Positions 6,439-13,163 of a stretch of 13,163 bases of DNA are shown in pieces. The notes beneath the pieces were generated by a model. That model saw only the letters and a program-made list of their open reading frames with translations. It had not been told where the DNA came from and searched no databases. Numbering within the stretch: the stretch's first letter is position 1; every line of letters begins with the position of its first letter. The stretch covers positions 1 through 13,163 of the forward strand of contig JADYZL010000293.1 of the NCBI GenBank assembly GCA_020853155.1, in the 5' to 3' direction. The stretch is from Bryobacterales bacterium (GTDB lineage Bacteria; Acidobacteriota; Terriglobia; Bryobacterales; Bryobacteraceae). The translations under genes and the position numbers were made by a program.

Positions 6439-9400
6439 ATGGTGAGAGTATCGTTCCATCGGCGAGAACTCTGCGTACTCGCCGCTATCTGCACCCTTCT
6501 GATGGTCGCCCCGGCGCCGCGCCTCTTGGCGCAGATTCTGTACGGCTCGATCATCGGAAACGTCACCGACGCAAGCGGAGCCTCTGTCCCAGGGGCTGCC
6601 GTGACCGTCACGAACCTGGAGACCGGTGTTTCTCGAGAAGTTTCGTCGAACTCCGCGGGAGCCTTCAATGCGCCCACGCTGCAAGCCGGAATCTATGCAG
6701 TCAAGGTGAATGCGCCGGGCTTTCGTTCCGCGGAAGTGACGAAGGTGGTGGTCAGTATCAACAATGCAACTCGCATCAACGTGCGGCTGGAACTGGGGCA
6801 GGTGACCGAATCCATCACCGTCACTGATGCCGCCGCCGCTTTGCAAACAGACCGGGCCGAAGTACGTGCCGAAGTAACAGCGAAACAACTCGTGAATCTT
6901 CCGGTCCCGCCAGGCCGTAATTATCAGCAACTTTTTGCCACGCTTCCTGGCTTCACCACGCCAACGGACGCCCACTCGATTCCTTCGAACCCATCCCGCG
7001 CCCTCCGGTTTAACGTGAATGGCACCACCGGATCCACGAACAACACGCGTATTGATGGCGCCTCGAGCACCAACATTTGGCTGCCGCACATGACCGCGTA
7101 TGTGCCGGCCCTCGAATCCATTGAGACCGTCAATGTGGTCACGAATAGCTTCGACGCCGAGCAAGGCTTGGCGGGCGGGGCGGCTGTGAACGTGCAGATC
7201 AAGAGCGGAACGAATGAAATCCACGGCAGCGCCTTCGAGTATCACAACAACAACAAGACCAAGGCGAAGAATTTTTGGATTCCCACGGGCGAGCGTAACC
7301 CGAAGTTGATCTTCAACAATTTCGGCGGCACCGTTGGCGGCCCAATCAAGAGGAACAAGATTTTCTACTTCCTCAGCTATGATGCCAACGTGCAGCGGCT
7401 CTTCGCCACGCGCCGGGGTACGGTTCCCACGGAGGAAATGAAGCGCGGGAATTTCCTCAACTCGCAAAACCGGATCATTTACGACCCCAACACGACCATC
7501 GACAACGGCAACAACAACATCGCCAGGACGCCGTTTACAAACAACCAGATTCCGCTCGCGCGGCTGAATCCGGTCTCGGGCAAGATCATTCCCCTTTGGC
7601 CAACGGCGAACATCGCTGGCGCGGTTTCCCAGAACAACTATTTCGCCGCCGCACCCTTTAGCTTTGACCGGCAGACGCTGGATTCTAAGTTCAATTTCAA
7701 CCTGACCGACCGGCTCACTAGCTTTGTCCGGTACTCTTTCCTCGATTACAGCGCCTTCAATGCCGCCAACTTCGGTGACAAATTGGGCGGAGATCCGATC
7801 GCCGGCGGTAACGTTGGAAACGGCTCCGGGCGGACGCACAGCCTTACGATCGCCGGAACCTACAGCATCAGGCCCACCTTCCTTGTGGACGCCTATTTCG
7901 GCTACACGAAGATGAACACCAACTCGGAACAGCCCCGCTTGGATGAGAACGTCGGCCTTGACTTTCTAGGGCTGCCGGGCACGAATGGCAAGCGCAGAAC
8001 GGAAGGCGGTTGGCCCCAGATTGCCATTTCCGGATTCTCGGGCATCGGCATCACCAATGCCTACATGCCCTACTTCCGCAAGGATCCTCAGTTTCAGTAT
8101 GTGACGAACTTCAACTGGATGAAGGGGAGCCACAATATCCGGTTTGGTTTCGACTTCTATGACCAGCAATTGGATCATGCGCAAGCGGAATTCATCGGCG
8201 GGAGTGCCTTTGCGGCCTCGGGTGGATTCCAGTTCCAAAACGGCACGACTTCACAAAGCGGCGCGAAAACAAACGAATACAATGCCTTCGCGAGCTTCTT
8301 CCTCGGTCAGGTAAATGCTCGCGGCAAGAACATTCTGGTGCCGGACAGTTACCAGACCCAGACGTTCATGTCTTCGATGTATTTCAAAGATCAATGGCAG
8401 GCTACGCGGAAGTTGAGCCTCTCCCTCGGCGTCCGCTGGGAATACCTTCCCATGCCCACCCGGCCGGGTCGAGGCGTTGAGCGCTTTGATCCAAAGGAGA
8501 ATGTGATGCTGATGTGCGGGGTTGGCGACATTCCGGAAGATTGCGGCACCAAAATGAGCAAGAAGCTGTTTGCGCCGCGCCTTGGCGTGGCCTACCGGGT
8601 GACAGAACGAACGGTCCTCCGCGCGGGGTATGGAATCTCCTACGATCCCTATAACCTCGCCCGGCCTCTGCGCGTCAATTATCCGATTCTCATCCCTTAC
8701 TATGAGCCGTCTCCCAATGGGCTCCTGCCCATCAGCCAATTCGAAGATGGCATTCCGGAGTTCCCGCTCCCGGACCTGAGTTCGCCGCGGATTCCAATGC
8801 CGATCAATGTGAACGCCGTATTCACCGGAGACAACTTCCGGCGTGGATACATCCAGAGCTGGAACGCGACGGTGCAACATGAACTCGGTGGCGGGCTTAC
8901 CGCGGAGCTTGGCTACGTCGCCACTCGCTCTGTCCGTCAACTGGGCTACGTGGATCTGAACGCGGGACAGGTCATGAACGCGGGTAACGCCGGCCGGCCC
9001 CTGTACGCGGCCTTTGGCCGGACCGCTGTCTCCAACCTGGTATCGCCAATCGGAACGCAGCGCTATGATTCGATGCAGTTCCGCTTGAACCGGCGATTCA
9101 CTAACGGCTTCCAGATCAACGGGGCCTGGACGTGGTCACAGAATGTGGGCGTCTGCGGAGCCAATGATTCCGACGGAAGTCCGTGCGTCCGGGCGCTGGA
9201 ATTTTGGGATCGCAACTTCACCTTGACTAGCTTCGATCAGCGGCATCGCCTCTCGATCAACTCCGTGTATGAGCTCCCCTTTGGGAAGGGAAAGCACTGG
9301 GCGGAGCAAGGGGTGGCGGCCGCGCTGCTTGGTGGCTGGCAGTTGAACGGAGTGATGGTGTACTTTACCGGTTCGCCATTCACGGTTTCCGGTGACAACC

Positions 9401-9792
9401 GGCTCGCGCTCCCCTCCACCGGGAACACAGCGGACCTCATTGACGACAAGATCCATAAGACCGGTGGAGTTGGTCCGGGGCAGCACTTCTATGATCCGTC
9501 AAACTTCCAAACGGTCACGGATGTGCGCTTCGGAAACATGGATTGGAATGCTCTCGCAGGTCCGGGTGCATTCAACATGGATCTGGGCATCTTCCGCTCA
9601 TTCGAAGTGACTGAGCGCATCGGCATCCAATTCCGTGCAGAGGCATTCAACGCAACGAACACCCCGAAGTTCAATAATCCGCAAGGAAACGTCAATAACT
9701 CGCGGTTCATGGAGATCAGCGGAGAACGCAACGTGGGCCGCGAAGGCATTAACGAACGCGTATTCCGGTTCGGCCTTCGTCTCAGCTTCTGA
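6439..9792 (+). CDS. Oar-like TonB-dependent outer-membrane receptor with carboxypeptidase-regulatory-like domain
   Basis: 1117 residues from the ATG at 6439, chosen because CAGGGG lies about nine bases upstream and a signal peptide follows at once (hydrophobic LCVLAAICTLLMVAPAPRLLA, cleavage likely after A31). The frame is open to 6334, but that stretch overlaps the promoter. Residues about 34-120 are a CarboxypepD_reg-like beta domain (YGSIIGNVTDASGASVPGAAVTVTN). A plug-like region follows (about 125-260: RLELGQVTESITVTDAA, then IDGASSTN). Then comes a long beta barrel with the subgroup hallmark NNFGGTVGGPIKRNKIFYFLSYD near residue 290-315 and a barrel-closing C-terminus, RFGLRLSF. Such very large receptors are abundant in Solibacter-type Acidobacteria and are presumed to import oligosaccharides or other large nutrients using TonB energy; the ligand is unknown. 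The classic N-terminal TonB box cannot be identified with confidence. The gene has its own promoter and is followed by a strong hairpin, so it is probably transcribed alone. Confidence 0.9.
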   Translation: MVRVSFHRRELCVLAAICTLLMVAPAPRLLAQILYGSIIGNVTDASGASVPGAAVTVTNLETGVSREVSSNSAGAFNAPTLQAGIYAVKVNAPGFRSAEVTKVVVSINNATRINVRLELGQVTESITVTDAAAALQTDRAEVRAEVTAKQLVNLPVPPGRNYQQLFATLPGFTTPTDAHSIPSNPSRALRFNVNGTTGSTNNTRIDGASSTNIWLPHMTAYVPALESIETVNVVTNSFDAEQGLAGGAAVNVQIKSGTNEIHGSAFEYHNNNKTKAKNFWIPTGERNPKLIFNNFGGTVGGPIKRNKIFYFLSYDANVQRLFATRRGTVPTEEMKRGNFLNSQNRIIYDPNTTIDNGNNNIARTPFTNNQIPLARLNPVSGKIIPLWPTANIAGAVSQNNYFAAAPFSFDRQTLDSKFNFNLTDRLTSFVRYSFLDYSAFNAANFGDKLGGDPIAGGNVGNGSGRTHSLTIAGTYSIRPTFLVDAYFGYTKMNTNSEQPRLDENVGLDFLGLPGTNGKRRTEGGWPQIAISGFSGIGITNAYMPYFRKDPQFQYVTNFNWMKGSHNIRFGFDFYDQQLDHAQAEFIGGSAFAASGGFQFQNGTTSQSGAKTNEYNAFASFFLGQVNARGKNILVPDSYQTQTFMSSMYFKDQWQATRKLSLSLGVRWEYLPMPTRPGRGVERFDPKENVMLMCGVGDIPEDCGTKMSKKLFAPRLGVAYRVTERTVLRAGYGISYDPYNLARPLRVNYPILIPYYEPSPNGLLPISQFEDGIPEFPLPDLSSPRIPMPINVNAVFTGDNFRRGYIQSWNATVQHELGGGLTAELGYVATRSVRQLGYVDLNAGQVMNAGNAGRPLYAAFGRTAVSNLVSPIGTQRYDSMQFRLNRRFTNGFQINGAWTWSQNVGVCGANDSDGSPCVRALEFWDRNFTLTSFDQRHRLSINSVYELPFGKGKHWAEQGVAAALLGGWQLNGVMVYFTGSPFTVSGDNRLALPSTGNTADLIDDKIHKTGGVGPGQHFYDPSNFQTVTDVRFGNMDWNALAGPGAFNMDLGIFRSFEVTERIGIQFRAEAFNATNTPKFNNPQGNVNNSRFMEISGERNVGREGINERVFRFGLRLSF

Positions 9793-9840
9793 CGATCTGC
9801 TGACACTCCATCAAGGCGATCATCCCGGAGCCTGTTTCCC

Positions 9841-9876
9841 CTAAGCAACCACCGCCTCAAGGCGGTGGTTGCTTAG
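9841..9876. repeat. Perfect 16-bp-stem hairpin, REP-like, at the transposase truncation point
   Basis: CTAAGCAACCACCGCC (9841-9856), a TCAA loop, and GGCGGTGGTTGCTTAG (9861-9876) form a flawless inverted repeat. It lies 48 bases after the receptor stop codon and exactly where the insertion-sequence reading frame ceases to look like transposase. It may serve as a bidirectional transcription barrier, although no T-run follows. Similar GC-rich palindromes occur as REP elements and as ends of IS200/IS605 elements; which of these it is cannot be decided from one copy. Confidence 0.7.
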
Positions 9877-10143
9877 AAAGTCGTTCTCCATCGTCAACTG
9901 GCCGATCTTGCGCCCCAGCTCGGCGATCCGCAACTCGGTCGCGGCGGGTTCTCCCGGCCGACGGCCTCCCCGCCCCGGAAACGCTGCTTCGCCCTGCGCG
10001 CGCCAAAGCGCCCGCCACTTCTCGATCATGTGCGGACTGATCTGATACTGCCTCGCCACTTCCGCGATGCGCTAGCCAGCATCGATCTCCCGCATCAGTT
10101 GGAGCTTGAATTCCCGGCTGTACTCGCGTGGGGACACATCCAT
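9841..10143 (-). pseudogene. IS3-type transposase orfA remnant with internal nonsense codon and lost 3' end
   Basis: From the ATG at 10141-10143 the minus strand reads MDVSPREYSREFKLQLMREIDAG, then TAG (10072-10074), then RIAEVARQYQISPHMIEKW and on through GEAAFPGRGGRRP and ELGRKIGQLTMENDFL. This is the HTH_Tnp_1 helix-turn-helix plus leucine-zipper layout of IS3-family orfA. Restoring one codon at the TAG, probably a tyrosine or glutamine position, would rebuild the usual 'G-x-RIAEVAR' helix. After MENDFL, where orfA normally runs into a lysine-rich frameshift region, the frame instead enters the hairpin (SNHRLEAVVA, stop). No orfB (DDE integrase) remains. The gene is dead by both a stop codon and a deletion. 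An alternative GTG restart at 10059 would yield 72 residues, unlikely to matter. Confidence 0.78.
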
Positions 10144-10255
10144 CCCTCGCTCCTTTCACTGTATGTTTCCCCCTCAGCTCTGGGTCTCATTTGGGGACCA
10201 CTCCAGTTCGAACGATCGCTCAGGGCGGGTGCTGAGTGAGAAGAGGTACGCGGTT

Positions 10256-10265
10256 TATAGATAAT
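10256..10265 (+). promoter_or_regulatory. A+T-rich -10-like element before the GNAT gene
   Basis: TATAGATAAT (10256-10265) offers overlapping -10 candidates (TATAGA, GATAAT) ending eight bases before the ATG at 10274. No good -35 is visible. If used, the mRNA would have almost no leader, similar to the arrangement before the amine oxidase gene. Confidence 0.25.
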
Positions 10266-10273
10266 GGAATACG

Positions 10274-10954
10274 ATGAAGCGTGTCTTTACGAATGTTCTT
10301 CGATCTGTTCATTACAATTACCGGAATGGCGGGGTTCGCCAGATTCTGGAGAGGGTTGGGTCTCGATTCACACAGCTTTTTATTGACAGGACCGATTATC
10401 TGATCTATCACATCGAGGCGCCGCTGCTGTCCCATGGTGCGGGCGTTCCGATTCGGCGCGAGGATCTGGGCTTTGAGGAACTCGTGGCGCTCCGCTACTT
10501 CAAGGCGCTGTATTACCCGGAGGCCATTCGCGGAAGGTTTGAGGCGGGGGAGCGATGCCACGGATTCTTCGTGGAAGACCAGCTCGCCAATGTGGCGTGG
10601 AGCACACGCGGGGTTCTGAATGTGGATCCACATCTATCGATCGAATGCGAGGATGGCATGGGGATCTACGATTGCTGGACGATGGCGGAGTTTCGGGGGC
10701 GGGGCATCTATCCGGAATCGCTTCGCATCCTGCTGGCATTGTTCGCGGAGGAGCAGGTCCGGACGGTGCTAATCGCGGTGGATCCGGACAACGTGCGGTC
10801 CATTAAGGGGATCGAGCGAGCGGGATTCCTGCCGTTCAAGCGCATGAAGACGACGGTCCGGCTCGGAAAGCGCTTTGTACGCTCGTCTCCATTCGAGGCG
10901 CGGTTCGCGGAGCCGGCAGCAAGCGCGCCGGCGGGTGGCGGACCGGAGGCGTAA
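10274..10954 (+). CDS. GNAT-family N-acetyltransferase
   Basis: 226 residues. The C-terminal half is a GNAT fold: the beta strand IYDCWTMAEF leads into motif A, RGRGIYPESLRILL (R141-G142-R143-G144, the pyrophosphate-binding loop for acetyl-CoA), then VRTVLIAVDPDNVRSIKGIERAGFLPF (D172-N173 and the 'GF' closing strand). The first 55 residues are a basic helical segment (MKRVFTNVLRSVHYNYRNGG) without a signal peptide, so the enzyme is probably cytoplasmic. Family reaction: transfer of an acetyl group from acetyl-CoA to an amine; the acceptor here is unknown. GNATs of this shape with a long N-terminal part often sit in cell-surface polysaccharide gene sets, but no such neighbours are seen. The gene converges on metW with only 21 bases between the stop codons and no obvious terminator. 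The start has no clear ribosome binding site. Confidence 0.75.
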   Translation: MKRVFTNVLRSVHYNYRNGGVRQILERVGSRFTQLFIDRTDYLIYHIEAPLLSHGAGVPIRREDLGFEELVALRYFKALYYPEAIRGRFEAGERCHGFFVEDQLANVAWSTRGVLNVDPHLSIECEDGMGIYDCWTMAEFRGRGIYPESLRILLALFAEEQVRTVLIAVDPDNVRSIKGIERAGFLPFKRMKTTVRLGKRFVRSSPFEARFAEPAASAPAGGGPEA

Positions 10955-10975
10955 ATTGCGCGGAAGCGGCGGAGT

Positions 10976-11608
10976 TCAGCTTTTGGTGACGAGGCAGATG
11001 GCGACTTCCGCGAAGAAGTTGGGCCAGCGGGTGATGCGGCGGTGGCCGGCGAGGAAGATCTTGCGTTCGATGCGCCAGTTCTCTTCGCCGATCAGATCCT
11101 CAAAATCGCCAATGGAGAGCACGCGGATGTTGGGCGAGTTGTACCAGGAATAGGGCAGGAACTTCGTTCTGGGCGCCTTGCCGTGGAAGAGCAGGGAAAA
11201 CCGAACGCTCCAGTGGGCGAAGTTCGGGAACGTAACCACTACCTTACGGCCGATGCGTAACATCTCCAGCATCACCTGGCGGGGTTGCTGGGTTTCCTGC
11301 AAGGTCTGGCTCAGCACGACGACATCGAAGGCGTTATCCGGGTAGACGGTGAGCCCGGCGTTGATGTCGCCCTGGTAGACGGAAAGACCCTTGGAAATGG
11401 CCTTGTGGACTTTGGCGGATTCGAGTTCGATGCCGCGGCCCTCGACTCCCTTATTCTCGACGAGCCAGTGCAAGAGCTCGCCTTCTCCACAGCCAACATC
11501 GAGGACTTTGGCGCCCTCCGGCACGAGTGCGCTGATGATGGTGTAATCTTCGCGGCCCAGCAGGGAGGGCACGATGCCATGAGTCTGGGCTTCCGCCGTC
11601 CCGTTCAT
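10976..11608 (-). CDS. metW: Methionine biosynthesis protein MetW (methyltransferase-like)
   Basis: 210 residues, close to the usual family length. The class I methyltransferase core is plain: VLDVGCGEGELL with GCGEG at 39-43, E61 in RGIELE at the ribose position, VYQGDI around D81, and FDVVVLSQTLQ at 94-104. MetW hallmarks follow: EMLRIGRKVVVTFPNFAHW, LPYSWYNSPNIRVLSIGDFEDL. Established context: metW commonly follows metX, and in some proteobacteria it is needed for full activity of MetX in homoserine acylation; its own methyl acceptor is not established. Here its ATG overlaps the metX stop codon in ATGA, so it is almost certainly translated by coupling from the metX message. It is cytoplasmic, with no sign of damage. 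Confidence 0.93.
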   Translation of the reverse strand: MNGTAEAQTHGIVPSLLGREDYTIISALVPEGAKVLDVGCGEGELLHWLVENKGVEGRGIELESAKVHKAISKGLSVYQGDINAGLTVYPDNAFDVVVLSQTLQETQQPRQVMLEMLRIGRKVVVTFPNFAHWSVRFSLLFHGKAPRTKFLPYSWYNSPNIRVLSIGDFEDLIGEENWRIERKIFLAGHRRITRWPNFFAEVAICLVTKS

Positions 11609-12750
11609 CGCGCCACCCGCTCTCTCGGCGCGCGTGCCCGGCCGGCACGGGCCAGATGATTGCGGCTGACGCTCGAAAGGAAGCCGTGAACGACTTCGGT
11701 TTGCTGCGCCACATCGACGAGAAAGGCGTCGTGGCCGTAGTTGGAACTCAGTTCCACATAGGCGACGTCGTGGTTGCGGCTGCGCAGGAGGTTGACGATT
11801 TCGAGCGATTGATAGCTGGGGTAGAGCCAGTCCGATGTGTAGCTGATAAGCAGAAAGCGGGTGCCGGACTCGTTCAGGTTCGCGAGGTTATCCGCCGCGA
11901 AGAGATCATAGGAATCCATCGCCTTGGTGATGTAGAGATACGAGTTGGCGTCGAACCGGTTGACGAACTGATTGCCGCGATGGCGCAGGTAGCTTTCCAC
12001 TTCGAAGACGTCGGCATCGCCGGGTTCGAGCAAGGTTTTTTCGCGAAGCCGCCGGCCAAACTTCTCGCGCATGGATTCGTCGCTCATGTAGGTGATGTGG
12101 CCGACCATGCGTGCGACAGCGAGCCCGCGGCGGGGCGGGTCCGCATCGTAGTAGTTGCCTTCGTTCCAATCGGGATCCGACATGATGGCCTGGCGGCCCA
12201 CTTCGTTAAAGGCGATCTGTTGCGCGCTGTGGCGGCCGGTGCTGGCGATGGGGATGGCGGAGAGCACGCGGTCCGGGAAACTGACGGCCCATTCGAGTAC
12301 CTGCATGCCGCCCATGGAGCCGCCGGATACGGCGAGAAGACGGTGAATCCCCAGGAGATCGAGGAGCTCCTTCTGGAGGCGGACCATGTCGCCGATGGTG
12401 GTTGCCGGGAAACTCATCGCATAGGGGCGGCCAGTCTCCGGGCTGATGGACGAGGGGCCTGTGGTGCCGCGGCAGCCGGAGAGGACATTGGTGCAGATGA
12501 CGCAATATCGGTTCGTATCGAAGGCTTTGCCGGGGCCGATCATGCGGTCCCACCAGCCGGGCTTGCCGTCGGATTCGCTGATGCCGGCAGCGTGGGCGTC
12601 GCCCGTAAACGCGTGCTCGACGAGGATGGCATTCGAGGCGTCGTCGTTCAACTCGCCATACATTTCGTAGGCGATGGATACGGGTGCGAGCGTGGCGCCG
12701 CATTCGAGGCGGAACGACGGAATGACAACGGTTTGGGCGTGGACGATCAT
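11605..12750 (-). CDS. metX: Homoserine O-acyltransferase (MetX)
   Basis: 381 residues from the ATG at 12748-12750, which places the family N-terminus (TVVIPSFRLECGATLAPVSIAYEMYGELN) at residue 7 onward. An upstream in-frame ATG at 12777 would add nine residues and cannot be excluded. The alpha/beta hydrolase core is diagnostic: EHAFTGDAHAAG, GWWDRMIGPGKAFDTNRYCVICTNVLSGCRGTTGPSS, the nucleophile elbow SGGSMGGMQVLEW with S145, then D307 (YTSDWLYP) and H340 (YGHDAFL). Reaction: acyl-CoA plus L-homoserine gives O-acyl-L-homoserine, the committed step to methionine through trans-sulfuration or direct sulfhydrylation. Acetyl- versus succinyl-CoA use cannot be settled by eye, though the overall motif set is that of acetyltransferases. 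The C-terminal tail is arginine-rich (RNHLARAGRARAPRERVAR) and looks like lineage-specific extension. It forms an operon with metW; no riboswitch was recognised upstream. Confidence 0.93.
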   Translation of the reverse strand: MIVHAQTVVIPSFRLECGATLAPVSIAYEMYGELNDDASNAILVEHAFTGDAHAAGISESDGKPGWWDRMIGPGKAFDTNRYCVICTNVLSGCRGTTGPSSISPETGRPYAMSFPATTIGDMVRLQKELLDLLGIHRLLAVSGGSMGGMQVLEWAVSFPDRVLSAIPIASTGRHSAQQIAFNEVGRQAIMSDPDWNEGNYYDADPPRRGLAVARMVGHITYMSDESMREKFGRRLREKTLLEPGDADVFEVESYLRHRGNQFVNRFDANSYLYITKAMDSYDLFAADNLANLNESGTRFLLISYTSDWLYPSYQSLEIVNLLRSRNHDVAYVELSSNYGHDAFLVDVAQQTEVVHGFLSSVSRNHLARAGRARAPRERVAR

Positions 12751-12951
12751 CCCTGGAACTAAGGGTAATGATACCATCCCGGACAAATCGGATCGGGATT
12801 CAGGCGGGAGAAGGAAGCGGAATGAGAAGGCGCTAGCAAGAGGGCGCACTGAAGAGCCGGGCGACGGATGAGACGCGGCAATTCGGTTCCGGGATGGCGG
12901 GGCGGGATGCGAATTTTGAAGGCAATTTCGTATCCGTTGAGATCGGAATGC

Positions 12952-12970
12952 AGCACGGGTTAACCCTGCT
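12952..12970. promoter_or_regulatory. Operator-like palindrome in the divergent region
   Basis: AGCACGGGTTAACCCTGCT contains the perfect 10-base palindrome GGGTTAACCC, extended by AGCA/TGCT with one bulged C. It ends 49 bases before the -35 box of the plus-strand gene and about 200 bases upstream of metX, so it could serve either direction as a dimeric regulator site. Confidence 0.3.
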
Positions 12971-13019
12971 AGTTATGGGATTCGCCGGTTCGCAAGGATT
13001 TCGGATGCGGCTGGCGCAA

Positions 13020-13048
13020 TTGGCTTGTAATTACCCTCGAACTATGCC
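13020..13048 (+). promoter_or_regulatory. Candidate sigma70-type promoter of the last gene
   Basis: TTGGCT (13020-13025) and TATGCC (13043-13048) are separated by 17 bases. Transcription from about 13055 would give a 30-base leader containing the strong Shine-Dalgarno AGGAGGTGA (13070-13078). Confidence 0.45.
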
Positions 13049-13084
13049 AAAAAAGTACTAGAGCTACCTAGGAGGTGATGTGCG

Positions 13085-13163
13085 ATGACGACAAGTGAAG
13101 TCATCTACGGTCACGCCATCATCTTGGACAATGCCAGGCGTGACATCCATCTGAAACTACTCC
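13085..13163 (+). CDS. Unrecognised protein, N-terminal fragment (3' cut by window end)
   Basis: The ATG at 13085 follows AGGAGGTGA with a near-ideal spacing of six bases, the best ribosome binding site in the window. An ATG inside that site at 13078 meets a stop after six codons, so 13085 is the start. The visible 26 residues (MTTSEVIYGHAIILDNARRD, then IHLKLL) show no signal peptide or membrane segment and no motif I recognise, so I assign no function. A strong initiation signal suggests a well-translated protein. It is divergent from metX, with about 334 bases between the two start codons. Confidence 0.6.
   Translation, partial: MTTSEVIYGHAIILDNARRDIHLKLL

Larger units (their letters stand above)
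9841..10205 (-). mobile_element. Insertion sequence fragment (probably IS3 family), one end only
   Basis: The fragment comprises the orfA remnant plus about 60 bases in front of it. Read on the minus strand, the probable left terminus begins near 10205 with TGGAGTGGTCCCCAAATGAG, a TGG-start, GC-rich arrangement like IS3-family ends. No matching inverted copy is present near 9790-9840, so the right end and all of orfB are missing. The boundary at 10205 is an estimate. Confidence 0.5.
12751..13084. other. Divergent intergenic region between metX and an unrecognised gene
   Basis: This holds the metX upstream region on the minus strand and the promoter and leader of the plus-strand gene at 13085. 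On the minus strand TATCAT (12767-12772) could be a metX -10 box, but no matching -35 is found. A palindrome lies at 12952-12970. Short open frames here show no recognisable protein. Confidence 0.6.

Noticed and set aside
6421..7839. 472-codon open frame on the minus strand opposite the TonB receptor gene
   Set aside because: Antisense to an unmistakable receptor gene; no domain, no ribosome binding site at its start.
11656..12762. 368-codon open frame on the plus strand opposite metX
   Set aside because: Complement of the metX codon pattern (Val/Gly/Ala-rich, no motifs).
12751..13019. Possible SAM-type riboswitch upstream of metX
   Set aside because: I read the minus strand for the conserved cores of SAM-I and SAM-II aptamers and did not find them; a plus-strand GATGAGACGCGGCAA is superficially SAM-I-like but in the wrong orientation for metX and without the flanking paired elements.

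Overview
The window looks like chromosomal DNA from a GC-rich member of the Acidobacteriota, most likely the Solibacter/Bryobacter lineage. Three things point there: an extracellular protein ending in the domain catalogued as TIGR03437 ('Solibacter uncharacterized C-terminal domain'); a very large Oar-like TonB-dependent receptor with an N-terminal carboxypeptidase-regulatory-like domain; and a string of Tat- or Sec-exported enzymes. This placement is inferred from protein families, since there is no rRNA or other marker gene here.

Layout. Positions 3-272 hold the 3' end of a cation diffusion facilitator (CDF) metal transporter. After a possibly structured leader comes a secreted InlB-repeat/TIGR03437 protein (484-2166), then a Tat-exported flavin amine oxidase (2300-3610), then a Sec-exported alpha/beta hydrolase of 728 residues (3670-5856) built from two tandem hydrolase halves, the second of which has lost its nucleophile. 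A 582-base non-coding stretch follows. It ends in a strong sigma70-type promoter and a 5'-UTR hairpin in front of the TonB-dependent receptor gene (6439-9792). Positions 9841-10205 hold a decayed insertion-sequence fragment (orfA of an IS3-type transposase, with a nonsense codon and a lost 3' part) that abuts a perfect 16-bp-stem hairpin. A GNAT acetyltransferase (10274-10954) then runs convergently into the minus-strand metX-metW pair (12750 to 10976), whose genes overlap by four bases in an ATGA. Beyond metX a divergent intergenic region carries a palindrome, a promoter and a strong Shine-Dalgarno site leading into an unrecognised plus-strand gene cut by the window end.

Functionally, the left two thirds are an envelope and exterior-facing set (metal efflux, secreted adhesin-like protein, exported oxidase and esterase-like hydrolase, outer-membrane receptor). 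The right part is methionine biosynthesis: MetX acylates homoserine and MetW is its usual partner. Two exported-enzyme genes share a -10-like motif very close to the start codon and lack a Shine-Dalgarno site, suggesting leaderless mRNAs, whereas the receptor gene and the last gene have conventional promoters, leaders and ribosome binding sites. I see no CRISPR array, tRNA, rRNA or recognisable riboswitch. No wholly new multi-gene system is evident; the most unusual items are the half-dead tandem hydrolase, the transposase-junction hairpin and the promoter/leader structures.
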